64,000 nt of DNA from NCBI GenBank assembly GCA_030765065.1, contig CM060978.1:60535421-60599420 (forward strand). The letters are read 5' to 3'. This DNA is from Deroplatys truncata (lineage: Eukaryota > Arthropoda > Insecta > Mantodea > Mantidae). The stretch's first letter is position 1; each line of letters starts with the position of its first letter. Of the stretch, positions 34,958-46,036 are shown piece after piece. Under the pieces are notes generated by a model. It searched no databases and was not told where the DNA came from. It saw only the letters and a list, made by a program, of their open reading frames with translations. Position numbers and translations under genes: made by a program.

Positions 34958-35300
34958 GGAGGCGCCGTGGCTGAGTACTTAGACACCTCGCCTTTCACCC
35001 AGGCGGCCCCGGGTTCGATCGCAGGGAAAGGTATTTGGAATAAAACGGCGCCTGGTCGGTTTTTCTCCGGATTCCACTAACAACTCCAACATCACCTTTC
35101 CCTTCATCCACTTCACCGTGATTTCTTATCATGGGAAATAATTTCTTTTCCCTCTCTCTCATACCAGGATTCGGGCTGATCACCCATCCTGTCTGTTGTA
35201 TCCAAGCCAATTAGTCTGTTTACTCCACGACAGGCGTCAGAACCGCGCATCCGCTTGTGAGTTCTGGTGTAGTAGATCTTCCTAACGGGGGGTAAACAGA
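34958..35300 (+). repeat. tRNA-derived SINE with class-II-tRNA-like head
   Basis: GGAGGCGCCGTGGCTGAGTA is an A-box region, CCCCGGGTTCGATCGCAGGG a B-box. Between them is a longer loop (ACACCTCGCCTTTCACCCAGG), like a Leu/Ser tRNA with an extra arm. The core GGTCGGTTTTTCTCCGG follows, then the body GGGCTGATCACCCATCCTGT, shared with the minus copy at 31885. Confidence 0.75.
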
Positions 35301-35432
35301 GAAAGAAGAAGTAACCTTCTCTTAGGTTCCGTGGTTATTTTATAACAAAAAGGTAAAAGCGATTTCACATAATGCTGAATATGTAAACTCCATACTCTCA
35401 GGCCACCAAGTTATCCTCTTTAGAAAAATTAA

Positions 35433-35712
35433 ATTAAATTGAGTTTTATTTATGGACGCTCTTTAACTGCTATGGTCCTTGACGTCCCATTCTATGTTGG
35501 GCGTAAAAGACCGATAATTTTACTTAGAGGACTCTTGTCAGACTTGAGGTTCTTTTAGGTGTCGTAAATCTATAACATGGGACCACCGGCATTACTTCCA
35601 TTCCAAAGGAAGTCATGCTAAAGATTTTAACGCCCGAAAAAATTCCATCGCCCTCCGCCGGGTTTGAACCCACGACCTCGGGAACTAGAGGTAACCACTA
35701 CACCACGGAGGA
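35433..35712 (-). repeat. tRNA-derived SINE, family S1, near full length
   Basis: On the minus strand: CCGTGGTGTAGTGGTTACCT, GTCGTGGGTTCAAACCCGGC, TCCTTTGGAATGGAAGTAATGCC, then the tail CATAAATAAAACTCAATTTA. About 280 bp, with a deletion in the anticodon-like region. Confidence 0.85.
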
Positions 35713-35786
35713 TGACATCCTCTTTGGAGAACATATAGTCTGCGAACATTGAGAAAAGTAATCTTCTCCGTTGCTATTTAAAAAAG

Positions 35787-36019
35787 TCTGATGTGCTACA
35801 CTCGCATGACTTTCTCCACTCTTGTACAAACTATTTTTACAAACGTTTATTCTCCATATGCTTCATGTTAATCGAGATATCAAGATGTAAACTTTGTTGC
35901 TAATTTTCTTGTAGATGCAAGGGGACTATGGTAGGTTTTAAGCGATAGTCAAATATTTTAAGCGCTGGTTGCTATGTGGCGAATTCCATTCTCTTTGCAT
36001 GCCCAGGATATAAAAAAAA
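35787..36019 (+). repeat. Family A, short left-end unit (233 bp) in tandem with a full unit
   Basis: Starts TCTGATGTGCTACACTCGCA and stops at the A-run after GCCCAGGATAT, where the next TCTGATG begins at 36020. The same breakpoint is used at 6937-7167. Confidence 0.9.
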
Positions 36020-36930
36020 TCTGATGTGTTACACACACACATGATTTTCTCTACTCTTGTACAAACTATTTTTACAAACGCTTCTTCTCCATCTACTTCA
36101 TGTTAATCGAGATAAACATTTGCAGACTCTTATCTTATTGCTAATTTTCTTGTAGATGTAAGGGGAATATATATTTACAAGGGCAATATAGAAATACAGT
36201 AGCCTTTAAGCATACACATATCCCTTAATAGCTGGTTGCTAGGTGCAGCATCATTCTCTTTGTCACAGATTAATACTCTTTGCATATCCAAGACAAAAAA
36301 ATTAATAACGAATTCCCATTTGAGAAAATAAGTATCGAAAAATTTAAGCGAATAACAAGCAATATCTCGAAAATGGTTCACTCAACAAAAAAATGTATAT
36401 GACATAAATTGTGTATTTTAACGCGATCTACATTTTTTGTGTAATAAAATTTTGTCTATCTCTTATGGTTTACCAGTTATGCAAAAGCCGTTCACAATGA
36501 AGAATACTTTTGGAGACATTCCCAGAAAATTCAAGATATACATTTTATTTGTCATGAAAATCTCTTAAACATCTGATATTTTAATTAAAATCGTTAGAGC
36601 CAATTTTTAGGAAATGAAAATTTTCGAAAAATCTTCCATGTAAAGGGTAATCTGGGGTTGAGGTGATTTTCTTGAAAACCTTCGTGTCGCATCTCTGGAA
36701 GATACTGAACCTAAATACCAAAGTTGGTGTTTATCCGACTGTTCGTTTATGAGTTATGCTGTTCACAGACACACAGGCAGACACACACACAGACACACAC
36801 GGACATGTTTCCAAAAATGCTTTTTTGGATTCAGGGGGTCTCAAAACATGTATTTCCGGGAAAATTTCGGTATCGAATTTCTGGGTGGAATATAATACTT
36901 CCCCTACTTACTACACGTATTAGAGAAAGT
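36020..36930 (+). repeat. Family A, full-length copy
   Basis: Starts TCTGATGTGTTACACACACA and carries TGATTTTCTCTACTC. It has a CA zone at 36767-36802 and ends TTACTACACGTATTAGAGAAAGT. An extra block (AAGGGCAATATAGAAATACAG) is present near 36178 relative to other copies. Confidence 0.9.
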
Positions 36931-36934
36931 AAAA

Positions 36935-37740
36935 ACCTGGTGTGATAGATTAAAATGTCTTTCTCTAAATCCTGTCTTTATTAATGGATATACAAACTTT
37001 GTTACTAAACCTTATTTTTCCATCTACTACATTTTAAGCCAAATAAACCTTTGCAGAAATGGCTACATTGCATATTATGTTATAGATACAAAGAGAGCAG
37101 CGATAGTCAAATGTTTTAAAAACTGGACGCTACATGTTGGCCTTAAAATTCCATACTGTTTGCATGTAATCGTAAGAAACAACTGAATGTTGAAAGGAAG
37201 TAGTTTAAGAGAGTAAACATTAATGAACAATTCGAACTTTTAATATCGAATATCTCGGAAATGGGGTATGCCTCAAGAAAACTTACTTGAAATAAATTGT
37301 GTGTCTTAAAGAGATCTATATTTTGTCCAGTAGTTTTCGTCTAGTCCTTAACGTTTACCAGTTATACAATATTATAAAAAGTTCCTTCTAAATGAAGAGG
37401 AATTCACAGGTACTGCCAAACAATTCAATATATGCATTATATTTTTCATATAGACATCTTTATTATATGGTATTTTAATCAAAATTGTTAAAGCCATTTT
37501 TTAGAAAATAAAAACTTTAAATCCTATGTAGAGGATAGTTTAGGATGGAGGAATTTTCGTAAAAATTTTCGTGTCGTATCTTGGAACTTACTGAACCTAA
37601 ATACTAGTTTGACACTTATCCGACTTCTCATTTCGAGTTATGCTGTTCACAGACAGACTTTTTCTAAAGAGGTCTTTTTTATTTAGGGTGCCTCAAAACA
37701 TGTTTTTCCGGTGAAATCTAGGTATCAGGTTTTTGGGTGG
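36935..37740 (+). repeat. Family A2 copy, interrupted by a family B LTR
   Basis: Left end CTGGTGTGATAGATTAAAATG with TCTTTCTCTAAATCC. Then GCCAAATAAACCTTTGCAGA, GTTTACCAGTTATACAATA, TGCTGTTCACAGACAGAC, TTTTTGGGTGG. It breaks at GGAATG (37744) and resumes at 38702 with CCATAGCTTATCTACTTACTG, ending GTACAGAAGGTAAAA near 38741. Confidence 0.85.
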
Positions 37741-37744
37741 AATG

Positions 37745-38697
37745 TGAGGCAGTATTTTTAACACTTAAGTGATTTCCGTCTAATTATATATTCAATAACA
37801 GCCCGCCTTAAAGCAATGTTTGTATATAACAAGTATAAAAAGTGTATATTACAGTCATTGTAAATTTTTATATTATTGTATACATGTGTAATAATGTTAT
37901 GTGAATGTATTACGTAATTTAATAATGTAGGAGCTGTGAGAATAATAGGTTAAAAGTTTCTAACAATGAGGTAACCTTGAGGCAATAATGAGTAAGAAAG
38001 TTTAATAATGCTACTAATCATTATTGGACAGTCATTTAGTGACAGTTCATAAAATAGTCAATCAACAACCGGAAAAAGCTTTAGTGAAATGAAGGTATAC
38101 TATTGGACTAGGATTAGCCAATCAGAAATTAAAATGAACCAAAATTTACAAATTTAGAAGTCAGTTGGTTGTAGACAGTGTTCATAACCGGACGCGAGAT
38201 GCGTCTTCGAGAAATTTAATACGTATTCAGGGTGAGACGAAAATAGTTTACGGGTTTAAAATGAGCAAGTATTTAATAAAAGAATCTTACAGCTCTCTAT
38301 ATCAGTGAAGTGTTATTTAAATCGTGTCAAGAATCAATAAAAAAGTGTGAATTAAAAATTATAATCTGTGTAAGCCTACATTCTTCAGCCCAACCACGCT
38401 TTGCAAAGAAATCCATGTCTCTAACAATAATACGGACGCAGCCGAGGCAAATATAAATATATAATATTTAAAGAAACAGTCAAATTACAAAGTTAATATT
38501 TTATTAAAAATTTGGGGCGAAGGCTACCGGAAGCTTTTTACACTACGTGCGGTTGCAACTACTTCAAGTTTGGCTCCCCAACGGTTGAAATACAATACAA
38601 CTCCTACTTCAAATTGGCTTTCCATACTTGAAGCAACAACGTATTTCAAATTGGCGCCCAAAGCGTGGGGTTAATAGCAATAAAAATAACAACTTCA
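37745..38697 (+). repeat. Family B solo LTR, complete, in family A2
   Basis: 953 bp from TGAGGCAGTATTTTTAACAC to AATAACAACTTCA, flanked by AATG at 37741-37744 and 38698-38701. The interrupted family A2 sequence is continuous across the site, so start, end and duplication are all supported. Internal marks: ACAATGAGGTAACCTTGAGG, AGCCAATCAGAAATTAAAATG, a polyadenylation-like AATCAATAAAAAAG and GCAGCCGAGGCAAATAT. The last 140 bp hold three PBS-like motifs at 38561, 38605 and 38644; the third is the best (TTGGCGCCCAAAGCGTGGGG). Confidence 0.88.
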
Positions 38698-38745
38698 AAT
38701 GCCATAGCTTATCTACTTACTGCGTACGTGTACAGAAGGTAAAAA

Positions 38746-39849
38746 TACCAACTCACTGGTTGATATTGTTAGCAAATTTCTCTCTTTGTACAATTATTCA
38801 GATTCCCTACTAACGAAGTTCATTACACCATAAGTGCAAATACAATAAAGCAAAAATTTTTTTATGAGGGTTATGAAATTTATTTGGCATGGGTGTCACA
38901 TACGTACTGCAGCCTTATAAAGAAATTCGATTCTATTTGATTTTTCTATGTGATAGTTGCTAAATCGTGAACCATTACATGTATATTGCTTGGAATTATA
39001 TATTCGTGGCATTTATTTTATTTTGCATGCATATTCTGTGGAGCAACTAGTATTTTCTAATCCATGGAACCCTCAACTAAACGTAAAGCCCTTCTTTGCA
39101 ACTATCTTGTCTTATAACTCCAGTGTGTTCGTATTGTAACAAATGAGAGCACCAGTTACTGCAAAAACACACATTATCAATAGGCACTCAGCGTAACACA
39201 AACTTTACACCTGAGTCAATTTGGCACACACTCGAATACAACACAACTGATTCGGGACTCAAAATTAAATTGCACTGGCCTCTTGCACTCCCCACTTTTC
39301 CCTTCGTTACTTATAATAGCAATCAATACAAAGCGCGACTTTGGAGAACAAGATCCTATTAGAAACACCCAAAACAAAGGTTCCAGAACAAGTAAACGGT
39401 ACATAAAAAGGCTTCTATTCCACGCTGCCTATTGTTCTATAATTTCCGGATTCGCTACTGTTCGGAAGGACCGTCGCAGGTCCCGCCCATGTATCAGGCC
39501 GAGAGGCACTACCGGGCGATCTTACGTCGCGCCGCGCGCGCGGTCATATTATTCAGGTACAAGGGCTTTGTATATCCTTTTTAATCTGTTAGTAATTTAT
39601 TAAATAAAATTAGATGGTGTTTTATAGTTTCATGACCGTCTGAAAGACTTGCGCTTTTCAATGGTGAAGGAATTATCAAAATCCATTGAGTGGTTTTTAA
39701 GATTACCCTAAATACACACACAAATTTTCTCTGTTTATAATATCAATATACGAGATAGACTTGGCTTAACCTAATAATTTTCACTAGAATTCTGTCGTAT
39801 CTTATTTGGTAGTTTTTCATTACACCGAAAATATTCGACCTAACATTAA
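38746..39849. other. Unclassified; CpG-rich patch at 39440-39560
   Basis: No coding similarity. 39440-39560 is strikingly GC- and CpG-rich (CGTCGCGCCGCGCGCGCGGT) compared with the AT-rich surroundings. It might be a promoter-like segment or part of an unrecognised element. I cannot decide. Confidence 0.4.
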
Positions 39850-40393
39850 AAAGTCGCCTCAATTACATTTGCATGACATTTGCCTACCTTACTGCAAAAC
39901 ATTCCTATAGAAGTTTAATTTACTAAATACTTTCTACTAATCGAGATAAACATTTACAGAAATGGTTCCATTACACGTTTCATTGCAGCACACGAGGCTG
40001 GAGAGATAGTCAAATCTTTGTGGCTTTGAAATTCCATACTCCTTGCATAAAATCTTAAGAGACAACAGAAAGGCGACTTAGCACTTCAAAAAGACATAAC
40101 GTATTTGAAACCAACAGATAACTACGAACATTTTAGAAATGGTAAACACCACAAAATAAACATTTTATATGAAATGTGTGTTTTAAAATATCTACATTTT
40201 TGTACAGCAATCATTTGTAGATTTCCAATGGTTTATCCTGTATACAAGAATGTATAAAATTCAATCAGAATGAAAAGGTCTTCCCAGAATAAAAATTACG
40301 AGAGATTTTCCATGTAAAGGGTAGTTTTTGATGGGGTATTTTCTTGACAACGTTCTTGGAAGTTGCTGAACTTAAACACAAATTAGTATTGTA
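39850..40393 (+). repeat. Family A2, right-truncated and diverged
   Basis: CATTTGCATGACATTTGCCTACC, TAATCGAGATAAACATTTACAG, GGCTTTGAAATTCCATACTCC and TCCATGTAAAGGGTAG are recognisable. It stops at TTAAACACAAATTAGTATTG, where a GC-richer block begins. Confidence 0.7.
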
Positions 40394-41334
40394 GCGACCC
40401 TTGGGACGATAGCCCCGGAGGTTGCCAACAAGAGGGGGATCATAGGATCGAGGCTGGTACCGAGTTAAGAAGCAGGCATTTGGGGATGTAAGGGAAGCGG
40501 GTTTTATAAAAGCTATCTACTATAGGATTTATCAAGTAGCGTGAAAATAGTAGACACTTCGGAGAGGGTTTGCTGTACAGAAATTGAAACGTATATGTCT
40601 ATTACTCACCTGAAAAGTTCTGGTTGTACTTGAAGCCCTGGTTAAAGATTTGCTTATTAGGTTGGAGTACGAAAACCGAAACTGCCGTAATCTTTGCGTA
40701 GCAGCTGGTCGCAAGAAGATTTGAGACTGCTGACCCACTTACGTTGCCAAAAAATATATTTCAGAGGAACAAATCAGCAAACTGTCTTCCTCATTGTTAG
40801 CCTTCCACATTACAACAGGTTTTGAATCTTGAAGCAACTAGATAGCACTTCCCGGTCTTGGATCGAAATCCACGTCCTAAAACATTTTTTGATGGTCTAT
40901 TCCTCAACTCTTATCTTGGGAGTGGTCGCAGGAGCCGAAATGAAAGGTTTAAATTCACTTTCATTGTGATTTATTTGTATAATTATTCGCAACTAGCGTG
41001 AATTCTACACTACAATTATTTGACGACCTATGGGGGGCCTATCTATCCAGCTGTAGCTCCACTCTATTGTTTTTCTAAATAGCTAACAGGTTCTTTACAC
41101 TCTCAGCTATGAGTGGTATGAAGTTCACCCCCTGAGGACACTGTAAACAGTCGTGTGGATGCCCCCTACCAGAGACGCTATTTTCCCCGCGTATCTTAAA
41201 GCAATATTGTGATTGATTGATCACCTTAGCGTCGTATGAGAGTATGTGCTTTCGTATTTTACACCGTGTTGTTTCATGTCTAATTCGGACTTTCTATTTC
41301 TGTCTCAACCTCTCGCTATCTCTTTTCAACCTCT
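40394..41334. other. Unclassified; possible LTR-element leader on minus strand
   Basis: 40394-40760 is less AT-rich. On the minus strand TTTTTGGCAACGTAAGTGGG (near 40750) looks like a retroelement leader (TTTGGCGACCGTGA.AGG type). TGTAGCGACCCTTGGG at 40391 resembles an LTR terminus. The evidence is too weak to define ends. 40760-41330 shows nothing. Confidence 0.3.
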
Positions 41335-41335
41335 A

Positions 41336-41393
<58 letters not shown>
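41335..41393 (+). repeat. Compound (TC)n(AC)n microsatellite
   Basis: An uninterrupted CT run followed by an uninterrupted CA run, directly visible. Confidence 0.95.
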
Positions 41394-41394
<1 letters not shown>

Positions 41395-41599
41395 AGCCTA
41401 CCCCTGATCATATTCAGCAGGATTCCCTGTGCTTTTTGCAAGCCTAGGAATATCTCCGACTGGTACCATGTGGTTTCAAGCACATAAATTGAAAGGTTGC
41501 GCGGCTTCCCTTACATTAATCATTAAACATATTTACACTTGTTCAATACTATTTATATTAAAACTGACATTTACATACATGTATTTGCGCTACAATACA

Positions 41600-41790
41600 C
41601 AGACATGGCATTTTTTGATTAGAGGTTCTCAAAGCATATATTTCCAGTGAAATATCGACATTGGAGTTTTGGGTGGAATGCAATACATTGTCTATTAGAT
41701 ACGCGGTAGAGAAGGTAAAATATAGGATGTTTTACATTTACACGATCTTCTCTACCTACACTTCTCTAAACCACAACTAACACTAGTTTC
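41600..41790 (+). repeat. Family A2 right end followed by a left end
   Basis: TTCTCAAAGCATATATTTCC, GGTGGAATGCAATACATTG, GCGGTAGAGAAGGTAAAA at 41600-41720. It is followed immediately by GATGTTTTACATTTACACGA and TCTTCTCTACC, a worn left end. The two are in tandem orientation. Confidence 0.75.
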
Positions 41791-42244
41791 ATAGTTGTGT
41801 GTTTAAGAAACGTAGACTACGATGGTCCTTGTATAAACAGTGGTTTTAGTTTTCGAATTTTGCGAATAAGTATGGACAGAGGGTAGCAAAGTTCACCTCA
41901 AAAATTCCTGCCACTATATAGTTGTGCGAGTGGCGTTAGGACAAGGAAAAGGATTTCTACTTCTTAAACAACTAGCAAACGTTCAGATATTTTGTGCCCT
42001 TCTTGGGGCTGCAGGAAGGGTTATTTTCTTTCTTTATGCTAAATGAATAATCTATACTTTAAAACTTGCGTTTAATATAACTGTGTTTATATTAACTCAC
42101 AATGTAATTTGAGTTTTACGTATACACAAAGTTCATATTTCCATCAGTATCCTGACTTCATCAGCACTATTGTAGATCAGGTAACATCTATATCCAACCC
42201 AGCAGAGAAACAGACACAGAAGGAAGTAAAAGATGCGAGCTACC
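41791..42244. other. Unclassified stretch
   Basis: Nothing recognised; short frames only. Confidence 0.35.
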
Positions 42245-42370
42245 CAAATCATTCTGAAATAAAAGAAATCTTATGTGTTACAATCGTATTACTTTCTCCA
42301 CCCACTACCTATTATTTTTCTATAGCTTCTACAAACTACTGTCCTTATGAAAGCTTATATTTGACTTAAA
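42245..42370 (+). repeat. Family A2 left-end fragment
   Basis: ATCTTATGTGTTACAATCGT, ATTACTTTCTCCACCCACTACC, TCCTTATGAAAGCTTATATTTG. It ends after about 125 bp. Confidence 0.75.
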
Positions 42371-42499
42371 TTGTTTTGCTTATTTTGCTTAAATGTTTCA
42401 GAATTGTAGGTACAAGGGCGAGGGAGGGAAAAATATCGAAGTCAGATCATCAAAGGCGAGTGGCATTATACTGACCTTGACATTGCAAAATCAATTTCA

Positions 42500-43275
42500 A
42501 AAAATTCTGATATACACTTATATGAGTTTCTCTATCCTCCACCATTTATTAGTGAATATACAATATATTCCTACTAAAGATTATTTTTATATGTTCTACG
42601 TTTTAATCCAAATAAACCTTTGCAGAAATAGCTACATTACACATTTTGTTATAGGCACAAAGGGAACAGCGAAAGTCAAATGTTTAAGAACATAGACTTT
42701 AAAGAATGACCAAGAAATGAGCAATTTGAACCATTAGAAACGGATATCTCCAAAATGTCTTATGTCAGAAAAAAATTATTTGAAATAATTTGTGTGTTTT
42801 AAAGAGATCTACATTCTTTGTGTAGTACATTTTCGTCTATCGTTTAATATTTACCGTTATACAAGATTATACAAAATGTCTTCCAAATAAAGAGGACTTC
42901 AAAGGCTATTGTTAGAAAATTCAAGATATACACTTTATTTGTCATGTAAACATCTTTCATGTATGTTATTTCACTTCAAAGTGCTTACAGCCAGTTTTTA
43001 GAAAATAGAAATTTTGAAATATATTCTATGTAAAGGGTAGTTGAGTGTGGGGGGATTTTCTTGAAATTGTACATGTTGCATCCTTGGAAGATACTGAAAT
43101 CAAATTCTAATTTTGGTACTTATCCAAGCTTTCTTTTTATTTTTTTTCACACACACGGACCATTTTCTAAAACGCTGTTTTGGATGCGGGGTGCCTCAAA
43201 ACACATATTTTCGGTGAAATCTCGACATCACAAAGTGGAATACAATAATAATTCTCCTAAGTAGAAGAGAAAGTA
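42500..43275 (+). repeat. Family A2, near full-length copy
   Basis: Left end TATACACTTATATGAGTTTCTC, middle AATAAACCTTTGCAGAAATAGC and GTTATACAAGATTATACAAAATG, worn CA zone at 43148-43160. The right end is TAGAAGAGAAAGTAATAAATG. Confidence 0.82.
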
Positions 43276-43866
43276 ATAAATGAATTACGACAGCATAAAG
43301 TATTGAAAAATTCAAACCTATACCAAAGCATGTCTCAGAATTAGTTGATGCCACAAATAAAGTCATTTTGGGATAAATTGCTAGTTTTAAAGAGGTCCAT
43401 GTTTTTTGTGAAGAAAGATTTCATTTAGCGTTTATCAGTTGTACAAGATTATACATAGCTTATTCCTAATGAAGTGAAGCTTACACGCTGCTGCCAGAAA
43501 ATTCAAGAAATACATTTCGTTTTAATATAACTCTATAATGTATAGTGTTTTAATCGAATTCGTTAGGGTTTTCTTTTTAGAAAATCAAAACTTTGAAATA
43601 ATCTTCCATATAAAGGGTAGTATTGGTTAGGGAATTTTCTTAGAAATCTTGGTGTCCCATATTTAGAAGCTACTGAACCTAAATGCCTAGTTTGATATTT
43701 ATCCGAACTTTTGTTTTTAAGTTATGCTGTTCACAGGCACACAGAGATACCACCATTTTCTAAAATGCTTTTCTAAAATGTATATGAGGTGAAATTTCTG
43801 TATATAGTTTCTGGATGGAATGCAATAACTTCTCTACCTACTAGTTCGCGGTAGGGAAAGTGAAAA
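43276..43866 (+). repeat. Family A2, left-truncated copy in tandem
   Basis: Begins inside the element (GACAGCATAAAGTATTGAAAAATTC). It runs through AGAAAATTCAAGAAATACATTTC, GTTATGCTGTTCACAGGC and GATGGAATGCAATAAC to GCGGTAGGGAAAGTGAAAA. Ends about 30 bp before the FAR reading frame. Confidence 0.78.
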
Positions 43867-43945
43867 CACTGGAACTTCCAATACATTACTCCCTCGTTAG
43901 GAATTATAAGCGACTGGTGAACTGCAAGATCTCAATATACTGTAC

Positions 43946-44206
43946 CTTTTCCCGTGAACCACGTGATCTCGAATAGTGTAATCGTGTTCCTTTAGAAGAA
44001 ATCTTCTTATACCCAGACAAAATACTCTCATGTGGGATAAAGTTAATGGTTCTTCAAATTTCTCGAAGTCAAATGTTTTCCTGTCCTCTGGGAGAATGGT
44101 GATCCTTAGCCTGTGCATGTTTTCGTTTTTGAAGTCCCATTCATTCACTGTGAAATAGATCATTGATATGTTGGCGTGGTGGATCTTTCTGTACATCTTC
44201 ACTAGG
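43946..44206 (-). CDS. Fatty acyl-CoA reductase, C-terminal (FAR_C / 'sterile' domain) exon
   Basis: Third visible FAR exon, about 86 codons, open throughout. It starts LVKMYRKIHHANISM, continues YFTVNEWDFKNENM and ILPEDRKTFDFE, and ends CLGIRRFLLKEHDYTI. This is the FAR C-terminal domain (LVK.YRKIH, YFT..EW.F.N.N, L.PED...F.FD, Y..G.R.FLLKED). The acceptor GATTCCAG lies at 44207 and above. One base (C) completes the Ser codon left by the 50613 donor. A possible donor AAAAG|GTACAG lies at 43946/43945; otherwise the frame runs to a stop at 43897-43899 after about 16 unrelated residues. FARs usually have a final membrane-spanning tail, so I favour the donor and a missing last exon. Family A repeats begin immediately downstream at about 43866. 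Confidence 0.8.
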
Positions 44207-44319
44207 CTGGAATCATATTTAAAGCATGTTATTGCGGACAAAAAGCTAAGTAACAAAATATAAAACAATTTTATGTAGTAGCTTGTCACAGAAAATTCAT
44301 TGCTTGGATAGAAAATACT

Positions 44320-45424
44320 GTAGCGAGGTTCAAACAGAGTATCAAGAATTACGTTAGTATTGCCAATAGGTGATAAAATGCTGAAACCCTGAGGAAACGT
44401 CTTTGTAGGATACGGACTGCTTTGTCAGCAATCGAAAGAATACTTAATGAGATCATCTGGGACTTCACTTTCACTCTTGTTGATGTCAACAGCGAAGATC
44501 TGCGCTACAAGGGGTGTTCCACACCCACAATATAATTAAATTAATTGTTAACCAGTGTATATGTCCAGTATTAGCTACGTACAGGTAAGTTGCACTAAAG
44601 TTACTCCCTCCACTGGCCGTCAGGTTAACCGACGCTCTGCACCATCCTCCTAACTGCAACTATATACTATAAGCATGAATACAACGCATAGATTTTTATA
44701 GGTCACCCACGGACCTTTTGACACCTTGCCATAATACGAACCCGCCTACGCCCTACCTGCACTCTGGGGTACCGATCCGCCCATCCCATCTGAGCCTACA
44801 GCCCCCCTTTGTACGCCATCCCAGATATGGGTGCTACAATAAGTCAAAAAATACTAATATCCTTCTGGACATTTAGGAACTTTTGTGACCGCACCAGCGT
44901 AAAGGATTGACTGTCGTAATACAAGAAGTAAAGTACTTTTAATTTGTTAAATTCTATGAAAACATTATAACACAAAGATTAAGCAATTCAATAGTGTCTA
45001 ACATATTAAGAGCTTGAAACATTATTGACTAAATTAGAGTTGAAATAAAAACTACTGTGATTAAACGAACCCTTGATGGTGGTGATCCTTGTAGTAAATC
45101 CTGATTCATGTTCACACAAGACAAATGTTCCAGTATATCAATTATACAAGTAGACGTAGAAGCAATTCCACCTGACGATCCGATAACGCTATTTTTATTG
45201 CCAGGCTGTTTTCTAAAACCCTGCAGCAGCTGCTGTGCTCTTCCCGTTCAACCCTGTACAAGAATTCCTCCCAATGCAGGCATTGGAGCATATTGTTAAC
45301 GCGTACAAGAGCCAGCTACTCCACAAACTAAACCGCAGACTGCCCTTCGTTCAGGCACCTAGGTCGAAAGATAGAATGGAGGAATTCCATCACTACCTGA
45401 AGGTGAAACTGAATAACAGTCAGT
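44320..45424. other. FAR intron 2, unclassified part
   Basis: No exon or repeat recognised. A 63-codon plus-strand frame (45235-45426) after CTAAAACCCTGCAG looks mildly protein-like (FLPMQALEHIVNAYKSQ) but matches no family I can name. Confidence 0.35.
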
Positions 45425-46036
45425 AGGTATATATAGAGAGATCGAGCACAGTTTTTTGGGCATATATGGGAAAGGATAGGGAAAACGAGGCTAGATGGGA
45501 CGGTTCAAGGAGGAAAATGGGTTTATATGGGAGAGATAGGGAATACGACGACCGATACTATGCTAGAGAGGGTTGAAGGAGGGAAATACGTTCATATGGA
45601 AGAAATAGTACAGAGGTGTTAGGCTAGACAGAGGTCGAGGAGTAGAGTATGGTTTATATGAAAGGTATAGGAAAACGAGGAGGGGTGTTAGGCTAGACAG
45701 AGTTGAAGGGTAGAGTATGTCTTTTATATGAGAGAGGTTAGGAACAGGAGGAGGGTTGTTAGGCTAGACAGAGGTTGAGGAGTAGAGTATGGTTTATATG
45801 AGAGATATAGGAAAACGAGGAGAGGTGTTAGGCTAGGAGGGTTTAAGTATGCGTTTATAAGGAGAGACGAGAAAACGGAGAGAGATCCTATGTTAGGATA
45901 CACAGCTGTTTAAAGCTAGAATGTGTTTTATATAGGCTAGATAGGAAACCAAAGAGATACTCAGCTAGATAGGGGACAGGAGAGGAATGCGCTTTATGAG
46001 AGGTAGAGGATACGGGGAGTGGTGTTAGGCTAGACA
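45425..46036 (+). repeat. Purine-rich tandem array, ~70-bp period
   Basis: The marker GGTGTTAGGCTAGACAGAGG recurs at about 45615, 45684, 45754 (changed) and 45824, with a further one at 46021, so a spacing near 70 bp. Each unit also has TATGGTTTATATGAGAGATA and GGAAAACGAGG. The first 130 bp (45425-45554) are a diverged direct copy of the palindrome arm. The plus strand is very purine-rich throughout. Confidence 0.85.

Noticed and set aside
37745..38697. An LTR followed by a separate leader with the primer-binding site
   Set aside because: The AATG duplication lies after the PBS-like ladder, and TACT does the same in the copy at 12758, so the ladder is inside the mobile unit's terminal repeat.
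40391..40760. A second LTR retrotransposon on the minus strand
   Set aside because: TTTTTGGCAACGT and TGTAGCGACC are suggestive, but no matching second terminus, target duplication or gag/pol motif was found. Kept only as an unclassified note.
44207..44317. Upstream extension of the FAR C-terminal exon (acceptor at 44318, reading IFYPSNEFSV...)
   Set aside because: The frame is open and superficially resembles the FAR WYPGG region, but that region is already encoded by the exon at 50613-50858. The acceptor at 44207 joins that donor in phase.
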